DNA of 64,000 nucleotides from Macrosoma leucophasiata (lineage: Eukaryota; Arthropoda; Insecta; Lepidoptera; Hedylidae), in the NCBI GenBank assembly GCA_036365455.1, contig JAWQUS010000032.1:18670001-18734000 (forward strand), written 5' to 3'. The notes beneath the pieces were generated by a model. The model worked only from the letters and a program-made list of their open reading frames with translations, had not been told where the DNA came from and searched no databases. Both the position numbers and the translations under genes were made by a program. Positions 11,429 through 22,800 of this stretch are shown in pieces. Each line of letters opens with the position of its first letter. The stretch's first letter is position 1.

Positions 11429-11572
11429 TTGAAATAAAACTATTTTTACGGATTTATCTCAGTCTGCCCGGGACCACGGAAGCTGAAAAGCGACCGAAAC
11501 GTCGGGTTGATTTTAAAAATCATTTTAGTTTAATATACGCGAGATAAATCCGTAAAAATAGTTTTATTTCAA
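11429..11572. mobile_element. 144-bp fold-back element with perfect 32-bp arms
   Basis: The arm at 11429-11460 is exactly complementary to 11541-11572; the ends are TTGAAATAAAACTA and TAGTTTTATTTCAA. The centre has GCGACCGAAACGTCGGG, a motif I associate with Penelope-like element termini. The stretch 10913-11428 shows nothing else. Confidence 0.85.
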
Positions 11573-11799
11573 TAAGTATAAAACGTTTAAAAAAGTAACA
11601 GCTGTAAATGGTGCCTGGACGCAGTGTATACAATTAAACATGTTACGTTAAAGTACGGCAGATATGACTGAAAGTGATAAAAAAAACGATACCTAAGCGT
11701 AATAAAATCCAAACGAAAATATTGTTTGTGTGGTTTTTTGTGATTTGGAAGTAACTTAATATTAGAGTTCTGCGTCACACTCGGATATAATTATATCAT

Positions 11800-12000
11800 A
11801 CTAGCTGTTGCCCGCGGCATCGCCCGCGTGGATGTCGTTTTATAAATAACTAAGTAAGGCCTATGTTCCTTCTCAAAGTCAGCTCTATCTCTGTACCAAA
11901 TTTCATTAAAATCGGTTCAGTCGTTTGGACGTGAAAAGGTAACAGACTAACAGACAGACAGACAGGCAGAGTTACTTTCGCATTTATAATATTAGTAGGG
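11800..12000. mobile_element. Short dispersed repeat with TTTATAATATTAGTA end
   Basis: It runs from ACTAGCTGTTGCCCGCGGC to CATTTATAATATTAGTAGG, a layout common in moth and butterfly genomes. Related pieces are at 41685-41905 (reverse), 43646-43890, 48202-48480 and 52748-52925. 12001-12541 is AT-rich with no feature seen. Confidence 0.65.
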
Positions 12001-12541
12001 AAGTAGGGATTATCATCGGAGGAGTGGTGCAGTGTGAGATGTGCCTAGAGTTTTATTTTGCAAAAACTTCTGATTCAGCTTACATAATTATGATAAATGA
12101 AAATAATGCATTCCATCATGCTTACTTAGCATAGAACAAGTTATTGAGCAACTTTATACTAACACCTTATTGTTTCAAAACTAAATGCAATGTCATTTCT
12201 ATACAATACAATTAATAAAAACTGTTATATAAAAATTTATAATTTAAAATTCAGATCCAAATAATTAGAAGCACATTTCTTCTCAATCAAATAAAATATT
12301 TTTATTCGTCGAATTAGATTTTCAGACGCATTAAATCGATAGCAATGGATAATAAGAAAACAAAAAGAAGCAATTAAATAAACGTGGACGATAGAAATGA
12401 TCAAATTAAAAAAGGCCTACTACACTACACGATTTATCGTGCTCTGCCTCTCAGATACCAATTCTCCCTAATAAGGGTGTCAATACACTTCGCCAAAAAT
12501 CGTTACCTGTGTGATTCACACTCAGTCTAAATGCGAATGTA

Positions 12542-12794
12542 CAGTATCCAAAAATCCAACAACAAATATTGCACATCGACATTAGAAACGAGACTTCGGC
12601 TTATTTCGGGTCTGTTGAGCGTTATCTCATTCGCATTTTACCTATGTATCGTTTTTCGACCATTTTGATCAAGTTTTTACCAATGCCGGACTATAAGTGC
12701 TTATGTAGGCCGTGTGCAGTAGAGATAAGGCTCTACAACGTCTAACTACCCGATTATCTCTTTCGTAGACATCGATGTGAAATATTTCTTGCTG
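12542..12794. mobile_element. Mariner-type MITE, family M1
   Basis: 253-bp copy of the M1 family between TA dinucleotides (12540-12541 and 12795-12796). 12795-13738 is AT-rich sequence without a recognisable feature. Confidence 0.8.
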
Positions 12795-13738
12795 TAACAT
12801 TTATTTACTTTAAAATAGAGCTTGAGAAAGGGGCCGAGGAAAGGAACCAATTGCTCTGTTTAGGGCTCCATCACTATTTCGAAAAAGAACCAATACTTCT
12901 TTGTTTTTGTTAGAGAAATCGTGTAGTGTAATAGCCCGTTGAATGTTAGTAATACGAAATAATTAAAATTAGGTTGTAAATATAACTTCATTTGTAAAAT
13001 ATAACATTAAGTATCTGTTTAAGTACTGACTTACGTCATCGTCATTATTCAAGTTTATACGTACAAAATAATTCCACCCTTTTACGTTTAATTTGAATAA
13101 AGATAATAATACAAAATTGTACACAACCTAAGGTGCTATTGTAATGACAGTGTATTTCAAAACGTGCTATGTTCACGGAATTCTTAACTAATTAATTAAT
13201 GTCTTTAAAGACACATTAATTTTATTACAATACTGTTGTTGGATGTGGTGTTGGTGTGATATTTTTACATAATTCTTTATTGCCACAATACACTAGTATT
13301 GTAGTACTTAACGCTATAAGTTCTCTCTGTAAGTAACCATCGGCAGTCTAGAGTTAAAAAAAATGGTAGAAAAAATTCACACACAGATTTAAATATATGC
13401 CTCAGGTTTAACGACTGAAAGGTATTTTTAACCAAGTCTTTAAATTTAATGCTTTTCAGCCGGTTTCATGTTTATTTTCTTTGAACTAATATCATGTAAG
13501 GTACAAATAAATCAATATTAATAAGATGAGGCAAACTAAAGTATATAATATGTCGAACGAGTGACTTATTTCAAATCCTATTTTTGGTGAAGGATTTTGT
13601 ATCATTAATGAAACGAAATACTAAAGTACACTTCATTCACTGTCTCCATTTGTTCCGAACGAATGAGTCTGTGCCGCCTCTTGTACTTCTATTTGTGCCA
13701 GCTATTCAAATACTTTTTTCCCAGTAAGATTCGGGAGT

Positions 13739-13961
13739 TAGAGTTTTGGCCTTGAAAGAGGCGTGTGGTGCTCTTATTTTATTGAATTTTCTTGGTGTAT
13801 TTTTGAATTATATAAAGTTGGTGGCATTTAGTTTGATATAGGCTTATTACAGTGCCTTGACTGACTGACGCTGACTTTTGCGCTGCTTATTACGACTACG
13901 AAATATAGTTTTACTTCACACTGGCAATATGCGTAATAGCGACGCCATAACACAAAAAAAA
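13739..13961 (+). mobile_element. SINE-like S3 copy
   Basis: GAGTTTTGGCCTTGAAAGAG through to CATAACACAAAAAAAA, with internal deletion relative to 39243-39631. Confidence 0.75.
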
Positions 13962-15783
13962 GGTCCGGTCGAGGCCCCGAAAAAAGCCAAGATAATGATG
14001 AAATCGCCTACTAATAGGATCACGACACGTAGAGATATCATTTACTAGCCATGCGCTAAAGATAGCGGCGTCCATAATAACTATAAGATAATCTCTGACC
14101 CCGCACGTCGCTCGGGAATGACCAACGCAGGGGAAGAAGAGTACACAGTATCTTATCTATACTCCGGGGAGTGTAGATCATTACCGTCACTGACATGGTT
14201 CGAGCTGGTCGTTTATTGCCACTTCTTACTTAAAAAAGCAAAATTGTTAAATATATGTTTGGTAGAGACTTCGATACTGGAGAGACCAACTTCCACGAAT
14301 TGGCGGAAAGTCGAGCGTTAAGAGTACCGGATTCAACAACGCACTACCGGACTATTGCCCGATTCACTGCGGGTGATAAAATACGAAGGCGAACTTTACA
14401 CTCACGTAGCAGTGAAGTATCACGGTGTTTCGTGTTGTAGGCCTTGTCGAAGTCCTTGTCAAAATGGTCGCTCAACGGAATCAACTCATGCGCAGGCGAA
14501 ACCATACTACACACCAGCGTCTACATAGAATATTAGAGCTGCAAGAGTGGATATGCAGACAACCGCAAATAAATTTTGATGCGAAATAGCCAAACAATAA
14601 ACAGCGGAACTTTTTCGCAACACCGAAGCAGACTGTGAAGATCCGGAGGAAACTTCGAGAGAAGAAAGCGATGGAGAAGAGTGAACATGCGTCATCATTG
14701 AGATGTTAGCGTGCCGAGCCCTGTACTCGTATTTACGTCATAAAACCAAATAATTGTTTTAGCATCTAGTTACGTAAGTTAGTATAAGAAACCATTGTAA
14801 CAACAGTCGCTATTCGAACATTGTCGGGCACACAGTGTTACGGCGCGTTTATATTTAGCAAAAATATACAGCACCGCGGGTGAGCTATGAGTTTTATTAT
14901 AATTTGCAACAAACACACAACATACGCATACCATTGGGACAATACGCCAAGTCTTTGGATACTTTTAAGTAACTTTCCAAACTAATTCACTGAATCTTAT
15001 ATTTTTATACACAATTATACGATTTACAATAAAAATCAAAGGTTTCAGTGCAGATGAGTAGCCTGAGGGCAAGATGTTTGGCCTCGTTATATGAATTTGG
15101 TTATTATTACGTCCTAAATCATTCGAATTTAATAAGTATATAGACAAACAAATGCTTGATAATTGTCCAAAGTATTTGATTATCTGCTACATTTCTCATA
15201 ATTATTGGTATTGTCACTATAATATCGAAAATAAGGTGATATATTATACTTATATTTTATAAACCTTAATTGATATACATACATATTACAATTTGATACT
15301 GACTTACTATTTTTTTAAATCATATTACTAGAGAATGCTCCAGTGACTTTATTCTTAAGCCCTTGTCAAACATAACTGCGAACCGAACCGAACGCGAACC
15401 GAAAGCGTGGCGAATGCGAAGCGAAGCGGAGACGAATAATAATATAATGTACGATTTTTGTTCCATTTACGCAAACAAACTAACAGCAATCATAAAAAAC
15501 ACTTTCAAAATTGAAAATGCTTGCATTAGATTGGTCGCGACAAGGTCATTTCGCCGAGCGGCAAGGAAACAACCGGTGCAATAACCCGACGCGTCACGGT
15601 GTGTCCTTTTTATGGCCTGCCTTTGGTGTGTGTGTCTATTTATATGGGACATATTTTAAGCTTAGTTAAACTTCTTTACATTATTATTCGTAGTTTAGGT
15701 CTTTTAATTGGTATCGACAATAGACTTTTTGGACAACTGTAGAAATCACAATTTTAAGGGTAAATACTATGCGTTATCGTAGC
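13962..15783. other. Intergenic spacer, nothing identified
   Basis: Several frames of 60-73 codons cross this spacer, but none has splice-site support or a recognisable protein motif. 15370-15430 has a run of GAACCG/GCGAA words that looks repeat-derived. Confidence 0.5.
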
Positions 15784-16080
15784 TGGTCGGTAGGGTGTGT
15801 GATGGGTGACCGCTAGTGGCAAATTAAAAAGCGCGTCTCCGTGTTTCGGAGGGCACGTTGAGCCGTCGATCCCGGTTGCTATCAATTGTTAGCAGTCGTT
15901 AAACCTTGTCGGAGGCCTTATGGGCGGTTTGAAAACATCCGACAGCGGGTTGGCCACTAACCCGTATCTCCACCGACCCGCATTGGAGCAGCGTGGTGGA
16001 GTGAGCTCCAGGCCTCCCTCCAACAAGGGAAGAGACTCGTACCCAGCAGTGGGACGTATCATGGGTTGCCATTATTATTC
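15784..16080 (+). mobile_element. SINE-like S2 copy
   Basis: Copy of the S2 family from GTGTGATGGGTGACCGCTAG to GGGTTGCCATTATTATT. 16081-16440 holds nothing else recognised. Confidence 0.85.
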
Positions 16081-16439
16081 TTACCTATTATTGTAGCTGA
16101 GGTAAATAAACAGGAATACAGAATTGAGCGTTTTTACACAATATCAATTAGATCACACAAATACGTAATATCGATACAATTTGGCGCTAGTGTATAGTAT
16201 ACTCAAGAATGAAATATTCCTCATCTTGTAAATTCCAATAACAATCAGTCGTAGTTTTTCAATTCAGGTCGCTTGATGATTCAAATATCAATTGATCGGA
16301 TTTTAATTCCATGCCTTTTACTCGGCGATTCCTATACTTATCGATATATTTTTTACTTCCATTGCAATACCACTATTTTTAGTTTAGCTTAGGTGTTGGT
16401 CAACATAATTTACTCCTCCATAAACATGACGTATGATGG

Positions 16440-16880
16440 GGAGGTCAAGGTCAAGGTCAGGGTGACACGACTACCTGGTGCAGTTGTGTAGCGGGGTGCC
16501 GGCAGATTCAGCAGATGGCGGTCGGTGCCACGTGTGACGGAAAGGTCAGGGTCAGGGTGAAGGTGAAGGTGAGACTAGCTGGAGGAGTTGTTGTACTGCG
16601 GGCGGCCGGCCAGCTCCAGCAGGTAGCGGCCGGTGTCACGTGTGACGGGCAGGTCAGGGTCAGGGTGAAGGTGAAGGTGGGAGTGAGACTAGCTGGCGGA
16701 GTTGTTGTACTGGGGGCGGCCGGCCAGCTCCAGCAGGTAGCGGCCGGTGTCACGTGTGACGGGCAGGTCAGGGTCAGGGTGAAGGTGAAGGTGGGGGTGA
16801 GACTAGCTGGCGGAGTTGTTGTACTGCGGGCGGCCGGCCAGCTCCAGCAGGTAGCGGTCGGGGTGCTCTATCCAGTCGGC
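16440..16880. repeat. Minisatellite C, end of TLDc CDS plus 3' UTR
   Basis: 114-bp units, each about 57 nt of coding end with TAG and 57 nt of 3' UTR carrying GGTCAGGGTCAGGGTGAAGG. Stop-codon copies start at 16803, 16689 and 16575, with a degenerate partial unit to about 16440. Unit length is a multiple of three, but every unit carries the stop. Confidence 0.93.
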
Positions 16881-16895
16881 CGCAGATATCTTCAC
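16803..16895 (-). CDS. TLDc gene exon 11 and stop
   Basis: VKISAADWIEHPDRYLLELA then GRPQYNNSAS and TAG at 16803-16805, after a CACCAG acceptor. The last 18 codons and stop are the first unit of minisatellite C. Confidence 0.92.
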   Translation of the reverse strand: MKISAADWIEHPDRYLLELAGRPQYNNSAS

Positions 16896-19800
16896 CTGGT
16901 GATGTAAATTGAATTATAAGTCTTTTGGTAGATTAGAGGACAAAAACCCCGATCCGGTGCAAGTCAGAATTGCACATGAAGCTTTCGCTACCAATCACGC
17001 AATCTATGTTAATATGTATTATGAAGTTGCAGATTTTGTTCGTTTGGTCGAACGCGCTAATAAAACATTGGTTCGACCAGAAAAATATGTTAAATATTCC
17101 ATTTATGGACGGCGGTTAAAACATCATCTGTGGCCAATAGAAGGAGAGAATCAATGGAAAAATGTTTTCTACACGTCGTAGACACGTTTAGTTATTTAAT
17201 ATTCTACTAATCATGGTGAAATTTTAGTGCTTGTTTCCTGCAACAGAACGATTTACTCTCGGTATTTACTCTCGGTTGTGTTGTTGAAACAAAGAGTTAA
17301 AATAAAAAAATAAAAATTGCAATATTTTTTTTTTAGGAATATTTATGTTGTTTTTAGTTTTTAGGTATAACTTTATATTATGTAAATTTTATTTAGCTTT
17401 TAAATATATTTTAATGTTTTTTTGTATTATGAAGATTAATTAAGGTTTTTTAATATACTATTATATATTATTAAATAATAATGAAACATTTTATAAAAAA
17501 TTGAAGTGAAATCAAAAAAGATAAAAATATATTTATTCAAAAGACAACCACATCTCTAACAACATCAAATCTCAACGTGAGAAACGATATTAATTTAGTA
17601 CACATAACGTAGGTACTACTTCAAATAATACATGAACACCACCTAACGCTGTCGACATAGTTAAAAAAACAGTGCATATAAAAAAAAGCGATACAAAATA
17701 AGATCATGTGCTTTGGTGATACGGCGTAACTAATAAAAAAGAAGAGAGTAGATCGATTGTATTACCAAGACAAAATCTACGGGGAAACGGATAAAATTTA
17801 ACCGTATTATATTTCTTTTAATTCTTATCCTTATTCAGTTAGACCATTTGTCTTACGACTGCCAACGTGCAACTATCACTCTAGTCAACTTCCTACTAGG
17901 AAGTGACCATCAGATAGTATACAAGCAACACAATAATCTTACCTGTCTTTGTCGCTCGGCCTCCCTCACTTGCCATTTCTTTATTTCCAACTGAGTCTCC
18001 CTTGAAGCCTGGTCTCCGCAACCCCATACCTGAAAATATACATGTTAAAATTATCTTTGATTGAGCTTTGATCACTGTTTGTCGAATAAATTCACTCCCC
18101 TCACTTCCCTCTAAAATGGTCGAGGAGGGCAATGGCTGTCACATGCGTCATACTCGTGAACGGGTGCTGTTGGTGGGGACTGGTCTGTTCTGGTTTGCAG
18201 GGGCTACATCACATTTAGTAGATAGCAGTTTATTTGCATCTATGCTATGGACGTTGACATTATTTGATTTTTCACGATAATCTGTACTAGATTTAAGCTT
18301 TCATTTAAAAGAGCTCTTACTGAGTTTGTTGGGTAGCGGAGTTCTTCTCAGTAGTGACTGCACTTGGAACTCTGCTAAGTGAATAACATTGATCTTGACG
18401 AATAAGTTTTTCTTTTTCTTCATTTATTATCATTGAAGGAATTGAAAAATTTTATGATTATTATGTTTTAACCAAATAGTTTAAATTTTAATTTACTATT
18501 AATATATGATTTTTCTTTACTATATGTAATGGTTATTCGCTCTAGGTAGTTTATGATTTATTGACGTTTTGAAAGTATCTGTAAAGATCTATTCGAAATA
18601 AAAATATTTTCTATTTCTATTTCTATTTCTATTTCAATTAATTATGTCATTAATGTACAGGGGAAAAAGCAGACGTCCAAGAATACATCCTCGTGGAACT
18701 CCAGAACTGAATATAATAACTGTGGCAGTGTACCTATCAACTACATACTACTTATTGGATCCAATTGGTAACATAAGACGCAAAACATCTAAACAAGTTA
18801 CCACGTATCCCACCATAAGATACCTTGCGGAGCAGAATTTGATGATCCACTCTGTTAAAGGCCTTACAAAAGTCCGTATCTTTTTATCCATGTTGCAAAA
18901 TATTGACTTAGTGAAAATAATGAACTCGGTTAAAAAGATTGAAAATAGTTGAACGCTTGTCTACAAATCAATATGTTCAATATGTTCTGGAATAATTAAA
19001 TTATGCAATTATGGGTAATTAATTTCATGTAGGTTCAAGCTTTTCAAAGACAGACAGCAAGGAAATAGGTCGTCAATTAGGGGCATCACCACGTACGTGT
19101 TGCCAGTGATGACGTATGGGACTGAAGAGGTCTGAATGAGAACTAAAGTAGTCGACATAGCCCACCGAATAGAGAAACTGTCAGGGGGGCAAGGCACATA
19201 GCTCAGAGGACTGACAGATGTTGGGGCAGAAGAGTTTTCAAGTGGAGACCGCGTACTGGAAGACTGCGCTTGCAGCAGCCCTTCATAAAGTGGACCGACT
19301 AGCTGGTTAAGGTTGTGTTCAGTTACTGGATGAAGGCAGCCCAGGACAGTTCGTCAGGGCAGGCTCTTCTCCGACTTTGGACGTCTTTCGGCTGAAATGA
19401 TGATAATGAATCAGGCTCTGCTCAAACGTACCTCGATGGCGAGTAGCGTATAAGGAGTGCCCTTGAAGTTGAACCCGTCAAAGTCCTTATTGATGTCCAG
19501 GAGCGGCTTCCTGGGGTCCGAGCCGGCTCGGAGGCCCTGCGGGTAGCCGCGGATGTGCGTGTTGAGGTACAGCATCTTGGCCGCCTGCTCCACCACCGCG
19601 AACCTGGACACACGGACCGACACGGGTTAGAGGGAGTCGGCAGCGGCGAACGGTGAGGGTGCTGTCTTATTAAATGAAAATACTGAATTATGCTATATCT
19701 AATGCTATAATTATGCTATAGCTAATGGAAAAATAAAATTGTTTTAAATTTTCGAGTTCAGTAGTTACGTAAGCTGGTTAACTTGGCGGGGGATGCTAGA

Positions 19801-22800
19801 GGGGGGGGGAGACAACTCACGCCCCAGTACTGGTGGGTGTCAGGGGTGTGTGGGGCAAAGGGATAGACCAGAGGAGGGAAGCAACTCACGTGGGGTAGAG
19901 ATGCAGCAGGGCACATTCGGGTGCGCCCCAGTTCTGGTGGGGGGTGGGGTTGACCAGAGGGGGGAGGTAACTCACGTGGGGTACAGCTGCATGACGGCAC
20001 ATTCGGGCCCGCCCCAGTACTGGTGGGTCCCGGGTGTGTGGGAGGAGGGGTGGACCAGAGAGGGGAAGCAACTCACGTGGGGTACAGCTGCAGCAGGGCA
20101 CACTCGGGCCCGCCCCAGTACTGGTGGGTCCCGGGTGTGTGGGGGGAGGGGTGGACCAGAGAGGGGAAGCAACTCACGTGGGGTACAGCTGCAGCAGGGC
20201 ACACTCGGGCCCGCCCCAGTACTGGTGGGTCCCGGGTGTGTGGGGGGAGGGGTGGACCAGAGAGGGGAAGCAACTCACGTGGGGTACAGCTGCAGCAGGG
20301 CACACTCGGGCCCGCCCCAGTACTGGTGGGTCCCGGGTGTGTGGGGGGAGGGGTGGACCAGAGAGGGGAAGCAACTCACGTGGGGTACAGCTGCAGCAGG
20401 GCACACTCGGGCCCGCCCCAGTACTGGTGGGTCCCGGGTGTGTGGGGGGAGGGGTGGACCAGAGAGGGGAAGCAACTCACGTGGGGTACAGCTGCAGCAG
20501 GGCACACTCGGGCCCGCCCCAGTACTGGTGGGTCCCGGGTGTGTGGGGGGAGGGGTGGACCAGAGAGGGGAAGCAACTCACGTGGGGTACAGCTGCAGCA
20601 GGGCACACTCGGGCCCGCCCCAGTACTGGTGGGTCTCGCGCCACTCCTGCGGGGAACACGCCACTAACGTCACTTCATTGCCGCCGCCGGCCGCTTCGCC
20701 TGAGATCACAACCAGCGTTGGTCCCCTGCAATAATAAAAAAAATACGCTTACTTATTTAACAACATATCGATATACGATTACGTCCCGTCTGCCATATCC
20801 TAAGCCTAGGTTGCACCAAGATATTTGCTATAGTTAAAGTTATTGTAACATATCTAATGCTTGGAAGCGCGCATGGCCCAGCGGCTGGTGTAGATCGTAA
20901 GCGATCTACTTGGTTAAGCACTACGGGCGCGGTCGGGTAGTGTGATGGGTGATCGCTAGTGGCAAATAAAATGCGCGTTTCCGTGCTTCGGAGGGCACGT
21001 TAAGCCGTCGGTCCCGGTTGCTATCGATGGATAGCAGTCGTTAAACCTTGTCGGAGGCCTAATGGGCGGTTTGAAAACATCCGACAGCGGGTTGGCCACT
21101 AACCCACCCACCTCCACCAATCCGCATTGGAGCAGCGTGGTGGAGTAAGCTCCAGGCCTCCCCCCAAAAAGGGGAGAGACTCGTGCCCAGCAGTGGGACG
21201 TATAATGGGTTGCCATTATTATTATTATTATATCTAATGCTTCTCTAACTTAAAAAAATCTGTTAAAGTTAGAGAAGGATGTGAAATATTACAATAACTT
21301 TAATTTAACAAATATCTTGGTGCAACCAAGGCTTAGATTTATGGTAGATAGACGAGTGCCCAGCGCGAATAGGGTGTATTTAAAGTTTTTTTTGTGGATG
21401 ATGCTGAACGTTTATTTGCATCGCCACAAGTGTAAATGGAGTCTGGAAAGGCGCTTTTGAAAACTATCACAAGCTCTCGATATGAAATCCGGGATGCGTC
21501 GGGGGGATACGCACCTGTAGGCCAGCGTGTGGTGAAGGAAGCGGTTGGCGCCGAGGCCGTGCGAGCGCGAGGCGTAGAGCGGCGCCCAGTGCGAGGGCAC
21601 GGCGCACACCAGCCGCGCCAGCCACGCCGCCGACGCCGACGTGCCGCCTGACGCACCGAAAGAGTAGCCATTTAAAACATGTCATCATCATTTCGGGCGA
21701 TGAACGTCCAGATTGCTGTCGTCCATCGATCACTTGCGACCTTCAACAGATCGTGGTTATTACGTCTTCACAGACGTAATAACTACGATCCATTGCATAC
21801 GATCGATCGCAGCGGCCAATTATAGGACTCGCTCGATGTTTTTTTGTAAGGGTTTAATATTTATTGTATGGGAGAACGACACGTTTCCCAAATCTACTAG
21901 GGCGGGAGGGGGCAGCACACATACCGGGGTGCGGCTGGGGCGGCTGTAGAGGTGCGGCGCGGTGCCGGCCACGAGCCAGGCGGCGGACACGGGCAGGAGG
22001 GGGGGCGGGGGGCAGGGGGGAGCACACATACCGGGGTGCGGCTGGGGCGGAGGCCGCAGCGGGCGGCTGTAGAGGTGCGGCGCGGTGCCGGCCACGAGCC
22101 AGGCGGCGGACACGGGCAGGAGGGCGGGAGGGGGCAGGGGGGCAGGGGGAGCACACCTACCGGGGTGCGGCTGGGGCGGAGGCCGCAGCGGGCGGCTGTA
22201 GAGGTGCGGCGCGGTGCCGGCCACGAGCCAGGCGGCGGACACGGGCAGGAGGGCGGGAGGGGGGCAGGGCGGCAGGGGGGAGCACACTTACCGGGGTGCG
22301 GCTGGGGCGGAGGCCGCAGCGGGCGGCTGTAGAGGTGCGGCGCGGTGCCGGCCACGAGCCAGGCGGCGGACACGGGCAGGAGGGCGGGAGGGGGGCAGGG
22401 CGGCAGGGGGGAGCACACATACCGGGGTGCGGCTGGGGCGGAGGCCGCAGCGGGCGGCTGTAGAGGTGCGGCGCGGTGCCGGCCACGAGCCAGGCGGCGG
22501 ACACGGGCAGGAGGGCGGGAGGGGGGCAGGGCGGCAGGGGGGAGCACACTTACCGGGGTGCGGCTGGGGCGGAGGCCGCAGCGGGCGGCTGTAGAGGTGC
22601 GGCGCGGTGCCGGCCACGAGCCAGGCGGCGGACACGGGCAGGAGGGCGGGAGGGGGGCAGGGCGGCAGGGGGGAGCACACTTACCGGGGTGCGGCTGGGG
22701 CGGAGGCCGCAGCGGGCGGCTGTAGAGGTGCGGCGCGGTGCCGGCCACGAGCCAGGCGGCGGACACGGGCAGGAGGGCGGGAGGGGGGCAGGGCGGCAGG

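Noticed and set aside
18644..18952. 102-codon plus-strand gene
   Set aside because: The opposite strand encodes a broken LINE reverse transcriptase; the plus frame is its shadow.
19800..20640. CRISPR-like array
   Set aside because: Repeats are directly tandem with no unique spacers, contain exon sequence, and the genome is eukaryotic.
19793..20837. Frames of 214-313 codons on the plus strand
   Set aside because: Translations are 101-bp repeat units in rotating frames, antisense to exon 8 of the TLDc gene.
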